A stretch of 64,000 nt of DNA from an uncultured Oscillospiraceae bacterium (GTDB lineage: Bacteria; Bacillota; Clostridia; Oscillospirales; Oscillospiraceae). Made by a program: the position numbers and the translations under genes. The stretch is from assembly GCA_934573735.1 (NCBI GenBank), contig CAKTMC010000006.1, positions 1-64,000 of the forward strand, read 5' to 3'. Of this stretch, positions 54,187-63,573 are shown piece by piece. Numbering within the stretch: position 1 is the stretch's first letter; each line of letters starts with the position of its first letter. A model generated the notes under the pieces. That model had not been told where the DNA came from. It made no database searches and saw only the letters and a program-made list of their open reading frames with translations.

Positions 54187-55473
54187 TCAGTCGCCTGCGT
54201 CGGGCGCATAGCTGAGTCCGCCGAAGTACATCTCCGGGTCTATGCACACGCCGCCCTCGCGTATCTCAAAGTGCAGGTGGGGACCCGTGGAAACGCCGGT
54301 GCTGCCGACATAGCCGATGGTGTCGCCCTTGCTGACGACCTGACCGTAGGACACGGCGATGCTCGACATATGGCCGTAGAGCGTATAGTAGCCGTTGCCG
54401 TGGTCTATCATGACGCAGTTGCCGTAGCCGCCGTTGACTCCGGCGAGGGACACGGTGCCGCCGTCGGAAGCGACTATGGAGGCGCCGTACTGCGCGCCGA
54501 TATCAAGACCGGAGTGATACTTCCACTGACCGGAAACCGGGTGCCAGCGGTTGCCGACACGGCTGGTTATATAGTAGCAGGACGGACAGGGCCAGCCCCA
54601 GGTGCCGGTAGCGTAGCCATTGCCGCCGCCGGAGCTTCCTCCGCCGCCACCGCCGCCGTTATTGCCGCCGTTTGCAGCCTCCCACTGTCTGCGCTCCTCT
54701 TCCTTCTGGCGCTCAAGCTCGGCTATCATCTTTTCTATCTCGGCGCTTGCCTCGTTCTCGGCGTTACGGAGCTGCTCATACTCCTCGCGGCGATTTTCCA
54801 TATCGCTCTCGATGCTGGCGATAAGCTCATTCGCCTCGTCTATCTGCTTTTGAAGCTGCTCCTGCTCGGCGCGGAGATCGGCCTTTTTCTCCTCCAGCTC
54901 GGTCTTTGTCTGCTCATACTCGGCCTTGACCTGCTCGGTCTCCTCGCGGGCGGCTATGTAAGCGTCCTCAAGATTGCGGTCGCTCTCCATTATCTCGCCG
55001 ATATCGTCCATGAGCGTCAGAAGCTGGCCGAAGCTGTTGGCGCGGAGAATAAGGGCAAGATAGTTGAGTCCGCCGTCCTCCTCCATGGCGCAGACGCGGT
55101 TGCGGTAGCGCTCAAGCTGCTCCGCCTCGCGCTTTTTCGCTGCGTCCAGCTCAAGCTTTTTCTCCTCTATCATCTGGTCATAGAGGTCTATCTGCTCGTT
55201 TGTGAGGTCTATCTGCTGCTGAGTATATTCGTTTCTCGCGTCCATGGCGAGCTTTTGCTCAAGAATGGTCGCGTGCTGAGACTCCAGCTCATCGACAAGA
55301 GCCTGTTTTTCCTCGCGCTGTGAGGTCAGCGCGTCCTTCTGCGCCTGCAGTGCGTCTATCTCGGCCTGTGTGACGGCGTGCGCCTCGTTCGGCAGTACGC
55401 CGAGGGCGAGGGTGAACACCATTGCAAGGCAAAGAAGCACCGCAATGACGGAAGTTCTTTTTGCTTTGGTCAT
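54187..55473 (-). CDS. Coiled-coil M23 endopeptidase (EnvC/PcsB-like), first
   Basis: The 428-residue protein has a signal peptide ending EAHA before Val-Thr-Gln, a long coiled coil rich in Lys/Glu/Gln (about 35-270), a Gly/Asn/Ser linker (NGGNNGGGGGGGSSGGGNGY) and a C-terminal LytM domain with zinc ligands in HSGLDIGAQYG and GPHLHFEI. Such proteins cut peptidoglycan cross-bridges and are activated by FtsEX. FtsE and ftsX are encoded 2-5 kb upstream on the same strand. It is a paralogue of the gene at 55736-57241. The zinc motifs are intact. Confidence 0.92.
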   Translation of the reverse strand: MTKAKRTSVIAVLLCLAMVFTLALGVLPNEAHAVTQAEIDALQAQKDALTSQREEKQALVDELESQHATILEQKLAMDARNEYTQQQIDLTNEQIDLYDQMIEEKKLELDAAKKREAEQLERYRNRVCAMEEDGGLNYLALILRANSFGQLLTLMDDIGEIMESDRNLEDAYIAAREETEQVKAEYEQTKTELEEKKADLRAEQEQLQKQIDEANELIASIESDMENRREEYEQLRNAENEASAEIEKMIAELERQKEEERRQWEAANGGNNGGGGGGGSSGGGNGYATGTWGWPCPSCYYITSRVGNRWHPVSGQWKYHSGLDIGAQYGASIVASDGGTVSLAGVNGGYGNCVMIDHGNGYYTLYGHMSSIAVSYGQVVSKGDTIGYVGSTGVSTGPHLHFEIREGGVCIDPEMYFGGLSYAPDAGD

Positions 55474-55535
55474 TATTCTCCTCCGTGAAACAGTTTGTGC
55501 AGATCGGGGGATCTGCTCTGTCGGGTGGGTACTCG

Positions 55536-55735
55536 GCGCCCCCTTTAGGGGGAGCTGTCGAGTGCAGGCGAGACTGAGGGGGCGCCTGTAGTTGAAGCTG
55601 CTGCCGGGCTAAAGCCCTGAACCACGTCTGACTTGCAATTATCAGACACGGGTGCAAGGTCGGACATTGGCACTCGTCCAAGACCGGCGCCCCCATCCCC
55701 CCTTCGGGGTACTTCCCCCTAAAGGGGGAAGCCTA
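55536..55735. repeat. Family A palindromic repeats between the M23 genes
   Basis: Copies at 55536-55586 (GCGCCCCCTTTAGGGGGAGC, then GACTGAGGGGGCGCC) and around 55690-55732 (CCCCCATCCCCCCTTCGGGG, then CCCCCTAAAGGGGGAAGCC). They fill the spacer between the two paralogous hydrolase genes. Confidence 0.75.
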
Positions 55736-57241
55736 TCAGCAGTCCCAATGCGGGAGACCGGGGAAGTAATTCTCCGGGTCCACGGTCGAGCCGTTTACAT
55801 ACACCTCAAAGTGGCAATGTACGCCGGTCGCCCAGCCGGTCTCGCCTAAGTATCCGATGACGTCACCCTTATTTACGGTCTGTCCCTCGTAGACGTTCAG
55901 ACCGCTCATATGGGCATAGAGCGTCTGCATATTGCCGCCATGATTTATCATGACATAGTTGCCGTAGGAATCGCTATAGCGCGCACGGACAACGGTGCCG
56001 CCGTCCGAGGCGTATATCACGCCGCCTGCGTTGCCGTAGCCGTTTATGTCTATGCCGGAATGGAAGCGCTCCGTCCCGGTTATCGGATGGACGCGCCAGC
56101 CGTAGCGGCTCGTGACAAGGTTACTGCTCGGCACCGGCCACATGAGGCTGCCGGTTACGGGGCTTGCAGGCTCGGGCTGCGGGGTCGGAGTCGGGGTGGG
56201 CGTAGGCGCAGGCTCCGGGCTCGGCTGGGGCGCGGGGCTCTCGCCGCCGGTCTCACCGCTGCCGGTATTGCCGCCGCCGACGTTGCCGCCGACGTTGCCG
56301 CTGACATTTCCGCCGGTCTCGGCTCCGCCTGCCTCTGTGCCGCCGCTCTCGCTGCCGGTATTACCTGTATTACCGGTGTTTCCGGTATTTCCTGTATTGC
56401 CGGTATTGCCGGTATTGCCTGCGTTTTCAAGCTTTTCCTGCTCGCGCTTTGCCGCCTCCTCGGCCGCCTCACGCGCAAGCTGCGCCGCAAGACTTGCCAT
56501 GGACGCCGCCATTGCAGCCTCGGCATTGAGCGCTATCTCATACTCCTTGACCGCCTTCTCAATGTCCTTTTCAAGGTCGGTCAGAAGCTTTTCCGCCTCC
56601 TTGAGCTGAGCTTTCAGCTCCGTCTGCTCCCGCTTCAGCTCTGTCTTTTTCTCCTGAAACTCCGCACGGGTCTCCTCGTACTCGGTCTTTATCTTTTCGG
56701 TCGCCTCGCGGGCGCTGACGTACTGCTGCTCAAGCTCACGGTCGCTGCGCATGACCTCGCTCATATCGTCTATCGCGGCAAGAAGCTCACCGAAGCTGCC
56801 GGACTTGAGCAAAATGGCAAGCAAGCCGTAGCTATAGCCGCCGCTCTCCTCCATGGCACAGACACGGGTACGGTAGCGCTCAAGCTGCGCCGCCTCCTTC
56901 TCCTTCGCCGCGTCAAGCTCCTGCGCCTTTTCCTTTATGAGCGCGTCATATATGCTTATCTGCTCCTGCACGAGCTTTAGCTGCTCGGCGGTGAACTCGT
57001 TGCGCTCATCCAGAGCCGCCTTCTGCTCAAGCACACTCGCCTGCTGCTCCTTCATCGCGTCGATTTTATCCTGGATAGTCGCGCGCTTATCGGCAAGCTC
57101 GTTTTTCTCCTTCTCGATGGCGTCTATATCCGCCTGATTGACTGCGTGCGCTCCGATGGGCAATACGCTTATGACAAGCGACAGCGCCATCAGCACGGCA
57201 AGCAGCACCGCTATGAAGGAAACTACCTTTTTGTTGTTCAT
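55736..57241 (-). CDS. Coiled-coil M23 endopeptidase (EnvC/PcsB-like), second
   Basis: The 501-residue protein has a signal peptide ending GAHA before Val-Asn-Gln, a coiled coil (about 35-260), a long low-complexity linker with (GNT)n and Pro-Thr repeats, and a LytM domain with HSGIDINGYG and GVHCHFEVY as zinc ligands. N-terminal halves of the two M23 proteins align closely (VNQADIDAIEKEKNEL here, VTQAEIDALQAQKDAL there), so they arose by duplication. The linker should reach through the wall. It lies directly downstream of ftsX and is the likeliest FtsEX-controlled hydrolase of the pair. Confidence 0.92.
   Translation of the reverse strand: MNNKKVVSFIAVLLAVLMALSLVISVLPIGAHAVNQADIDAIEKEKNELADKRATIQDKIDAMKEQQASVLEQKAALDERNEFTAEQLKLVQEQISIYDALIKEKAQELDAAKEKEAAQLERYRTRVCAMEESGGYSYGLLAILLKSGSFGELLAAIDDMSEVMRSDRELEQQYVSAREATEKIKTEYEETRAEFQEKKTELKREQTELKAQLKEAEKLLTDLEKDIEKAVKEYEIALNAEAAMAASMASLAAQLAREAAEEAAKREQEKLENAGNTGNTGNTGNTGNTGNTGNTGSESGGTEAGGAETGGNVSGNVGGNVGGGNTGSGETGGESPAPQPSPEPAPTPTPTPTPQPEPASPVTGSLMWPVPSSNLVTSRYGWRVHPITGTERFHSGIDINGYGNAGGVIYASDGGTVVRARYSDSYGNYVMINHGGNMQTLYAHMSGLNVYEGQTVNKGDVIGYLGETGWATGVHCHFEVYVNGSTVDPENYFPGLPHWDC
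56355..56431 (-). repeat. 9-bp coding tandem repeat in the M23 linker
   Basis: Plus-strand unit CCGGTATTG (with CCTGTATTG and CCGGTATTT variants) repeats about seven times and encodes Gly-Asn-Thr triplets on the minus strand. Length could vary by slippage without frameshift. Confidence 0.75.
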
Positions 57242-57311
57242 TGCTTCTCCTCCCGGTAAACCGGGTCAATCGGGGCTGATTTGATGCTTACTTATAATAA
57301 TGTAAACGCTA

Positions 57312-58199
57312 TTATACCTTCAGATAGTTCTTGATGGCGTTGACGCCGCCGAACACACCGACAAGGATACCGGTCGCCATATAGACGATGAACACGGTAA
57401 GCGAGACGGAGCTGAAGGGAATGACGCTGACAAGGCTGCCGGTAATGCCGGTGACTATCTTGCCGGTGATAAGATTATACAGTCCCCACTCGGCGAGGAA
57501 GGCAAGCCCGCCGCCGAGCATACCGAGGACAAGACCCTCGACGATAAACGGGAGACGGATAAAGCCGTTGCTCGCGCCGACCATCTTCATGATGGCTATT
57601 TCCTCACGGCGGCCGAAGGTCGCAAGCTTAATGGTGTTGGACATGATAAACACCGACACGAACACCAAAATAACAATGAGTATCAGCGACACGACGCTTA
57701 CGATATTGCGGATGGTGACAAAGGCCTTCGCATAGTCGAGATGCGCTCTGACCTTGACGACGCCGTCAATATTCTTGAGCTCGTTCTGAGTCTGAGCCAT
57801 GAGCGAGATATCGTTGAGGTGGATAACGAAGCGGTGCTTAAAGACCGTCTCGTCGATGCCGACCATCATGTTCTCGTCATAGTTGCTCATGAAGTTATCC
57901 ATTGCGGTCTCGCGGTCAACAAACTCCGCGTCCGCGACGTTGGGCAGAGCCTCGATAGCGGAGCCGATCGCCTCGGCCTGCGCCTCGTCCGTGATATCCG
58001 CGTCGATAAAGGCGACTACCTCGTTTTCGTCCTCAAGCTCTTTTATAAGCGCGTCAATATTGACGGACAGCAGCGACACGCTGCCCATGATGATAAGGCA
58101 TGCCATGATAATGGTAACCGAGGCGAAGGACATAAATCCGTGCGTACCGATGCTGCGGAAGCCCTCGCGGATAAGATAGCCGCATCTATTCAATCTCAT
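57312..58199 (-). CDS. ftsX: Cell division protein FtsX
   Basis: The 295-residue membrane protein has the FtsX plan: a first helix (SFASVTIIMACLIIMGSVSL), an extracytoplasmic loop of ~120 residues for the hydrolase partner, and three C-terminal helices with FGRREEIAIMKMVGASNGFI between them. The ATG at 58199 overlaps the end of ftsE by 14 bp. With FtsE it converts ATP hydrolysis into activation of wall hydrolases outside the cell; two candidate partners follow. Confidence 0.95.
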   Translation of the reverse strand: MRLNRCGYLIREGFRSIGTHGFMSFASVTIIMACLIIMGSVSLLSVNIDALIKELEDENEVVAFIDADITDEAQAEAIGSAIEALPNVADAEFVDRETAMDNFMSNYDENMMVGIDETVFKHRFVIHLNDISLMAQTQNELKNIDGVVKVRAHLDYAKAFVTIRNIVSVVSLILIVILVFVSVFIMSNTIKLATFGRREEIAIMKMVGASNGFIRLPFIVEGLVLGMLGGGLAFLAEWGLYNLITGKIVTGITGSLVSVIPFSSVSLTVFIVYMATGILVGVFGGVNAIKNYLKV

Positions 58200-58878
58200 A
58201 GCTGTAATACCCGTCCATTCCGTCACTGATCACATGACCGCCGTCAATGGTGATGACGCGCTTGGAAAATGCGTTGACCAGTTCCTTTTCATGGGTGACG
58301 ATAAGAATAGTCGTACCCATCTCGTTGATTTTCTCCAGCAGCAGCATAAGCTCCAGCGAACGCACCGGGTCAAGGTTGCCGGTGGGCTCGTCCGCGATTA
58401 TCATGCGGGGGCTGTTGACCAGAGCGCGCGCAATGGCGACACGCTGCTGCTCGCCGCCGGAAAGCTCCTGCGGCAGACGCTTTTCGCGCCCCTCAAGCCC
58501 GACAAGCTCAAGCACATAGGGCACGCGCTTTTTTATCTCCTTGGCCGACGCGCCGACGACGCGCATGGCAAAGGCGACGTTATCATATACGTTCATATTA
58601 TCTATCAGGCGGAAGTCCTGAAAGATAATGCCGAGAGTCCTGCGCATCTTGGGCAGCTTGCGGCGCTTGAGCTTGCCGAGGTCAAAGTCGTTGACTATGA
58701 CGGTGCCCTCGCTGGGCGGTATCTCGCCGGTGAGCAGCTTTATAATGGTGGTCTTGCCGGAGCCGGAGGGACCGACAAGGAACACAAACTCACCCTCATT
58801 GATGGTAAGATCCACGCCGTCGAGCGCAAGAGTGCCGCTGCTGTCGTAGACCTTTCTCACATCGATCATCTGAACCAT
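58186..58878 (-). CDS. ftsE: Cell division ATP-binding protein FtsE
   Basis: The 230-residue ABC ATPase has Walker A LVGPSGSGKTTIIKLL, signature LSGGEQQRVAIARAL and Walker B MIIADEPTGNLDP. It begins MVQMIDVRKVYDSSGTLALD after GGAGTAAG. It overlaps ftsX and pairs with it. Upstream, 186 bp without a gene separate it from the PucR-type regulator. Confidence 0.96.
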   Translation of the reverse strand: MVQMIDVRKVYDSSGTLALDGVDLTINEGEFVFLVGPSGSGKTTIIKLLTGEIPPSEGTVIVNDFDLGKLKRRKLPKMRRTLGIIFQDFRLIDNMNVYDNVAFAMRVVGASAKEIKKRVPYVLELVGLEGREKRLPQELSGGEQQRVAIARALVNSPRMIIADEPTGNLDPVRSLELMLLLEKINEMGTTILIVTHEKELVNAFSKRVITIDGGHVISDGMDGYYSYEIE

Positions 58879-59064
58879 AAATTCTTACTCCAATCTGCCG
58901 CTCTATCCGCGCGCTGACACACCGCGGCCCCGTGCGGCAGACAGGGTCGGGTCAATGCGCCTCGGATGCCGCCGATGGCCGGCGGCCGCCTTTACTTATA
59001 TAAATAAAAATCTATGTTAAACCTCTTTCGAGGTAGTTGCCGTATTTATAATTATATAAAATAA

Positions 59065-60159
59065 TCAATATCTGTTGCCGCCGATGGAGTCAAGGTACAT
59101 CTTGACCATCATGGCGACCTTGAAGACGATGGCGTGATCGAACTCTCTCAAATCAAGCCCGGTTATCTTCTTTATCTTCTCCAGACGGTAGACCAGCGTA
59201 TTTCTATGCACATAGAGCTTACGCGAGGTCTCGGAGACGTTGAGGTTATTCTCAAAGAACTTGTTTATCGTCTCAAGCGTATCCTCATCAAGCGTCTCGA
59301 TGGGATTTTTCTTGAATACCTCGTTGAGGAACATCTCGCAGAGCGTCGTCGGGAGCTGATAGATAATGCGGCCGAGTCCGAGCGTCTCATAGTTGATAAT
59401 GGTCTTGTCGCTTTCAAAGACGCGGCCGACCTCGATGGCGACCTGCGCCTCCTTATATCTGTCGGCAAGCTCACGCAGATGGTGCGAATATGTGCTCACG
59501 CCGATGACACAGTGGATGCCCAGCTCGTCCAAAAGAGTCTTTTCGATGAGGGCGGCAGTGCTTGCCACGACCTCGGGACAATCTGCGGAGGGAAGAGTCT
59601 TGACGACGACGATATCCGTCTCGTTGATGCTCAGGACAAAGTCCTGCTGCTTGTCGGGGAAAAGCTTCTGGATAGTCTCGATAGCGGCGACGTCGGAGCT
59701 ATCCGTCTGGCGGACAAGCATGACGCTGCGCGTATCGTCGGTGACGAAGTGCAGCTCCTTGGCGCGGACATACACGTCGCCGGGGAGAATATTATCCGAA
59801 ATGATGTTCTTTACGAAAGCAGCCTTGTTGTGCTTCTCCTCGTAATTGTTCTTCGCCTCGTTGAAGGCGACTGCCGCAACGGCGCAAAGCGTCCTTGCAA
59901 CGGAGTCATCCCCATCGACAAAGCACGCAAAGTCAAAGCGCGTACCGCTCGAGGACAGCGCCGAGAAGGTCCTCCCGCCGATGACGAGACTGTGCTCCAC
60001 CGCCTCAAGCTCATAGGTATGGAATTCCTCCAGCCGTGAGCCTATCATGGACAGCTCGCTGCATGCAATAACAAAGCCCTGTTCATCGACCACGCCAATG
60101 GTCCTGTCAATGGCGTCCTTCATCTGAATAATCACGTTCTGGAAAATTCTGCTTGACAT
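59065..60159 (-). CDS. PucR/CdaR-type transcriptional regulator
   Basis: The 364-residue protein ends in the PucR helix-turn-helix: NLNVSETSRKLYVHRNTLVY then RLEKIKKITGLDLREF. A central GGDEF-like or sugar-diacid-regulator middle region (IHCVIGVSTYSHHLRELADR, YKEAQVAIEVGRV) precedes it. The N-terminus is a small sensor-like domain (GVVDEQGFVIACSELSMIG). Ligand unknown. It has its own promoter with a palindrome at the start of the transcript, so it may regulate itself. Its position upstream of ftsEX suggests, but does not show, control of that cluster. Confidence 0.85.
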   Translation of the reverse strand: MSSRIFQNVIIQMKDAIDRTIGVVDEQGFVIACSELSMIGSRLEEFHTYELEAVEHSLVIGGRTFSALSSSGTRFDFACFVDGDDSVARTLCAVAAVAFNEAKNNYEEKHNKAAFVKNIISDNILPGDVYVRAKELHFVTDDTRSVMLVRQTDSSDVAAIETIQKLFPDKQQDFVLSINETDIVVVKTLPSADCPEVVASTAALIEKTLLDELGIHCVIGVSTYSHHLRELADRYKEAQVAIEVGRVFESDKTIINYETLGLGRIIYQLPTTLCEMFLNEVFKKNPIETLDEDTLETINKFFENNLNVSETSRKLYVHRNTLVYRLEKIKKITGLDLREFDHAIVFKVAMMVKMYLDSIGGNRY

Positions 60160-60180
60160 AATTCCTGCCTCCTGTGCGTT

Positions 60181-60196
60181 ATGGCCAATTTGCCAT
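60181..60196. promoter_or_regulatory. Palindrome in the regulator leader
   Basis: ATGGCCAATTTGCCAT is a near-perfect 16-bp inverted repeat (one mismatched pair) between the promoter and the start codon, in a fitting place for an autoregulatory operator. Confidence 0.45.
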
Positions 60197-60219
60197 ACTC
60201 CCGCATTATCTGTTTATAT

Positions 60220-60248
60220 ATAATAACCCAGATTTATGTGATTTTCAA
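60220..60248 (-). promoter_or_regulatory. Promoter of the PucR-type gene
   Basis: Minus strand TTGAAA (60243-60248), 17-bp spacer and TATTAT (60220-60225). Confidence 0.65.
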
Positions 60249-60335
60249 TAGAAAACGTCAATATTTTTTGTTAATTTTTTTATTTTTGTCTCCCTTACGC
60301 TCAAAAAGCCTTGAAAATAAGGGAGCTTTTTACTG

Positions 60336-61046
60336 CTACTTGCCCAAGAACACACTGCACAAATCGTTTTCATCCAGCTCACGCCAGTCTCCGGGCTCGG
60401 AATTCTCGTCCAAGTGCAGTCCTCCGACCGAGAGCCGGCGCAGCTCTATGACGGGTTTTCCGCGCGAGGCGAGCATTCTCTTGACCTGATGGTACTTCCC
60501 CTCCATGACCGTGACATAGCACTCTCCCGCGCCGGCAGGCGCCAGCTTTGCCGGAAGGCACTGCGTCCCGTCCGCGAGGACTATTCCCCGGGCAAAGGCC
60601 TCGACATCCTGCGCGTCGGGGCTTCCCTCTACCTTAGCATAATACATTTTTTCTACGCCGGATTTTGGCGAAATGACTCGATGGGCAAAATCTCCGTCAT
60701 TTGTGAGCATCAGAAGTCCGCTCGTGTCCTTATCGAGACGGCCTACCGGGAAAAGTCCGATGCGGCGAAGCTCTATCGGCAAAAGGTCGATAACGGTCCG
60801 CTGCTTTCTGTCCTCGGTGACGCTCAAAACGCCGGGCGGCTTATCGAGCATAAAATAGCGATACTTATTATATATAAGCTCCTCGCCGTCAAGCGTAACG
60901 CTGTCGCGCTCGGGGTCAAGCTTCTGCTCCGGGGCGGCGGCGCTGCCGTTTACGAGCACACGCCCGCTTTTTATTATCTGCCGCAGCTCCTTGCGCGAGG
61001 CAAGCCCCTGCTCGGACAGGAATTTGTCGAGTCTCATCTGTGACAT
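60336..61046 (-). CDS. RsuA-family pseudouridine synthase
   Basis: The 236-residue enzyme has an N-terminal S4 RNA-binding domain (MRLDKFLSEQGLASRKELRQ) and a catalytic domain with the conserved aspartate in GRLDKDTSGLLMLTNDG. Such enzymes modify single uridines in 16S or 23S rRNA; the target (RsuA, RluB or RluE type) cannot be set by eye. The ATG at 61046 has GGAGG 6 bases upstream. Length is normal. Confidence 0.92.
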   Translation of the reverse strand: MSQMRLDKFLSEQGLASRKELRQIIKSGRVLVNGSAAAPEQKLDPERDSVTLDGEELIYNKYRYFMLDKPPGVLSVTEDRKQRTVIDLLPIELRRIGLFPVGRLDKDTSGLLMLTNDGDFAHRVISPKSGVEKMYYAKVEGSPDAQDVEAFARGIVLADGTQCLPAKLAPAGAGECYVTVMEGKYHQVKRMLASRGKPVIELRRLSVGGLHLDENSEPGDWRELDENDLCSVFLGK

Positions 61047-61137
61047 GGCTTCCTCCGGGATGCTCAAGGCTGAATTTCTCGGGTATTATAACATAGCTCT
61101 GCGGATTTTTGAATAGCATATAAGCGAGGTGAGGCAT

Positions 61138-61587
61138 ATGTTCACAAAAAATTCAGTCTTTACGCGCAAAAAAGCGCTGCTTTACGTCCTCGGCGCGGCG
61201 GTCTTGCTGTTGATTCTCATATTTTTAAAGTGGCGTGCAGACTCGGCACCGAGGCTTATGACGACGCAGGCGCGGGAAAAGTTCCTCAATTCTCTGGGCT
61301 GGGAGGTGGATATTTCGAGCGAGGAGTATCGGAGCGTAACTATACCGGAGTCGCTTGAGGGCGTGATGGCGGAGTATGCCAAGATGCAGCGCGAGCAGGG
61401 CCTTGAGCTTGAGGCGCATTGCGGGGAGCGCTGCGAGCAGTATAGCTACGTTCTCACGAATTACCCGGACTGCGGCGGCGAGGTGATAATAACGCTCTAC
61501 ATAAGCCGCGGCAGGCTCATCGCCGGGGACGTGCATACCGCCGCGCTCGACGGCTTCATGCACGGGATATACCGAGGCGGGCGGTAA
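61138..61587 (+). CDS. DUF4830-like membrane-anchored protein
   Basis: A 149-residue protein with one N-terminal membrane helix (ALLYVLGAAVLLLILIFLKW) and an outside domain containing REKFLNSLGWEVDISSEE, QREQGLELEAHCGERCEQYS and TLYISRGRLIAGDVHTA. This layout matches the DUF4830 family of clostridial proteins with unknown role. The ATG at 61138 is close after GAGGTGAGG. It is divergent from the pseudouridine synthase gene. Confidence 0.7.
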   Translation: MFTKNSVFTRKKALLYVLGAAVLLLILIFLKWRADSAPRLMTTQAREKFLNSLGWEVDISSEEYRSVTIPESLEGVMAEYAKMQREQGLELEAHCGERCEQYSYVLTNYPDCGGEVIITLYISRGRLIAGDVHTAALDGFMHGIYRGGR

Positions 61588-61639
61588 TGCGGGCTATATT
61601 AGTATAATACTTGGGGAGGGTGTTTTATTGCATGGAGTG

Positions 61640-62300
61640 ACTGAAGTGTGTGCGCCCCTCTTAGGGGAAGTCCCCAGTGCGCACACTGGGGAAAGGGGTC
61701 GCCGGAGTCGGATTAGAGCAGGTGGGAAAAGACTGAACGCAGTGCAGACATTTCTTTTCCCTCTTGGCAGTCTCTCTGCCATGGCACCCTCTCAGTCTCG
61801 CTATCGCTCGACAGCTCCCCCGAAGGGGGAGCCAAGGGTGAAGTATAAATCGACGCAACCCGCCAAAACAAGCACCGTCATTCAGAGGAGGGCGAAGCCC
61901 GACGTGGGAATCCGTTTCTCCTTGGGACTGTCTATAGTTTTAGTGCGGCGCATGGGGATGCGGATTCCCACGACCAGTGTTCGCACTGGTCTCGGAATGA
62001 CAGGTTAGTTTTGTCTTTAGCGCCGATTTAGACACTACCGCGAAGCGCTGCCCCTCTTAGGGGAAGTCCCCAGTGCGCACACTGGGGAAAGGGGTCGCCG
62101 GGGTAGGACACGGTGCAGACCGGAAAAGACAGGGCGCAGTGCAGACAATTCTTTTCCCCATTGGCAGTCGCTCAGCCATGGCGACCCCTCAGTCTCGCTT
62201 GCGCTCGACAGCTCCCCTAAAAGGGGCGCCAAGGGCGGAGACTGATAACCCCTCAGTCACCTACGGTGACAGCTCCCCTTTCAGGGGAGCCAAGGGCGTA
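61640..62300. repeat. Intergenic repeat field (families A and B)
   Basis: The ~800-bp gap 61588-62393 has no gene. Family A copies lie at about 61647-61700, 61785-61833, 62047-62103, 62180-62236 and 62245-62300, in both orientations, some with the variant GTCCCCAGTGCGCACACTGGG core. Confidence 0.8.
61877..62004. repeat. Family B palindromic element
   Basis: Left arm GTCATTCAGAGGAGGGCGAA and CGTGGGAATCCG; right arm CGGATTCCCACG and CTGGTCTCGGAATGAC. It is inverted relative to the copies at 46 kb. Confidence 0.75.
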
Positions 62301-62342
62301 GGCAAAAGCCGCCTCGCCGGTTTCGGCATTGTACAGCAGCGC

Positions 62343-62369
62343 AAAAAAGCCGCCCAAAAGGCGGCTTTT
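62343..62369 (-). terminator. Terminator of nagA
   Basis: Perfect 10-bp stem AAAAGCCGCC/GGCGGCTTTT with loop CAAAA; six Ts on the minus strand. Confidence 0.92.
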
Positions 62370-62393
62370 CAAGTAAACAAAAACAATCTCATA

Positions 62394-63506
62394 TTATCTC
62401 AGGCTGCCGTAGACGAGCTCACCGTCGATAAAGGTCGCCTTAATGTTCAGCTTATCGTCCAAGAGCAGCATATCCGCGCACTTTCCGACCTCAAGCGAGC
62501 CTATCTCGTCAAAGCTGTTCAAAGCCCTTGCGGGTGCCTCGGTCATCGCGTATATCGCGTCCTCAAGCGGTATGCCGTAGGACACAAGATTTTTAAGCTC
62601 CTCATGGAGATTGCTCGATGAGCCGGCAATCGTCCCGTCAAGCAGCGTCGCACGGCCGTTTCTCACGACGATGGGCTGACCGGCAAGGTCATAGTTGCCG
62701 TCGCAAAGCCCCGCACAGCGCAGAGAATCGCTTATCACAACAAGCCTTTTGCCGAACATCCTATACACCGCGTTTATGACCGCCGGGTGGATATGCAGCC
62801 CGTCGCAAATCAGCTCGACCTGCGCGCCCGCCGTAAGCGCCGCGCCGATAAGCCCCGGCTCACGGTGGTGCAGCGGCTGCATGGCGTTAAACAAATGCGT
62901 CGCCTGCGTTGCGCCCGCCTCAAAGCCCGCCATCGCGGTGGCGTAATCTGCGGTGGTATGACCGAGGGAGACGGCGCAGACCTTGGACGCCTCGCGGATA
63001 AAGTCCAATGCGCCATCAAGCTCGGGAGCCATGGTGATGATTTTAAGCCTTCCCCCGCTCAGCTCGCTCATGCGGTAGAACATATCAATATCCGGCGTAC
63101 GGATATTCTCCGCCTTCTGCGCGCCGCGCTTACTGTACGAAACGAAGGGCCCCTCAAGGTGGACGCCCGCGCACTTTGCCTGCGCGCCGCAGCGCTCATA
63201 GCCGCTGATATTGCGCATGGAACGGGCAAGCTCCTCCTCGGCTATGGTCATGGTCGTAAAGCAGAAGGAGGTCACGCCGTTTGCCGCATAGAAGCCGGCA
63301 AGCGCGGGTATCTCGTCGGCGCGGCAGTCGCTTGCGTCGTAGCCTATTGCGCCGTGCGTGTGAATGTCGATAAATCCGGGCACGAGGTATGCGCCCTGCA
63401 CGTCCTCGCCGCCCTCGGGGTCAAGGCTCTGTATCTTGTCGGAAAATTCAATGGAACCGTGTTCAAAGCGCCCGTTTCTGTAAACTCTCGCATTGCTTAT
63501 CTTCAT
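62394..63506 (-). CDS. nagA: N-acetylglucosamine-6-phosphate deacetylase
   Basis: The 370-residue amidohydrolase converts GlcNAc-6-P to GlcN-6-P. Metal and active-site motifs are visible: GFIDIHTHGAIGYDASD, HLEGPFVSYSKRGAQ, SLGHTTADYATAM, ATHLFNAMQPLHHREPG and the catalytic Asp in VVISDSLRCAG. GAGGAGGG precedes the start. No nagB is visible. It fits recycling of amino sugars from host or wall glycans. Confidence 0.95.
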   Translation of the reverse strand: MKISNARVYRNGRFEHGSIEFSDKIQSLDPEGGEDVQGAYLVPGFIDIHTHGAIGYDASDCRADEIPALAGFYAANGVTSFCFTTMTIAEEELARSMRNISGYERCGAQAKCAGVHLEGPFVSYSKRGAQKAENIRTPDIDMFYRMSELSGGRLKIITMAPELDGALDFIREASKVCAVSLGHTTADYATAMAGFEAGATQATHLFNAMQPLHHREPGLIGAALTAGAQVELICDGLHIHPAVINAVYRMFGKRLVVISDSLRCAGLCDGNYDLAGQPIVVRNGRATLLDGTIAGSSSNLHEELKNLVSYGIPLEDAIYAMTEAPARALNSFDEIGSLEVGKCADMLLLDDKLNIKATFIDGELVYGSLR

Positions 63507-63573
63507 GAATATCCCTCCTCGGCTTTCGCCATATATTTCAGGCTGTCTTTATTCTTATATATAAAATATATAA

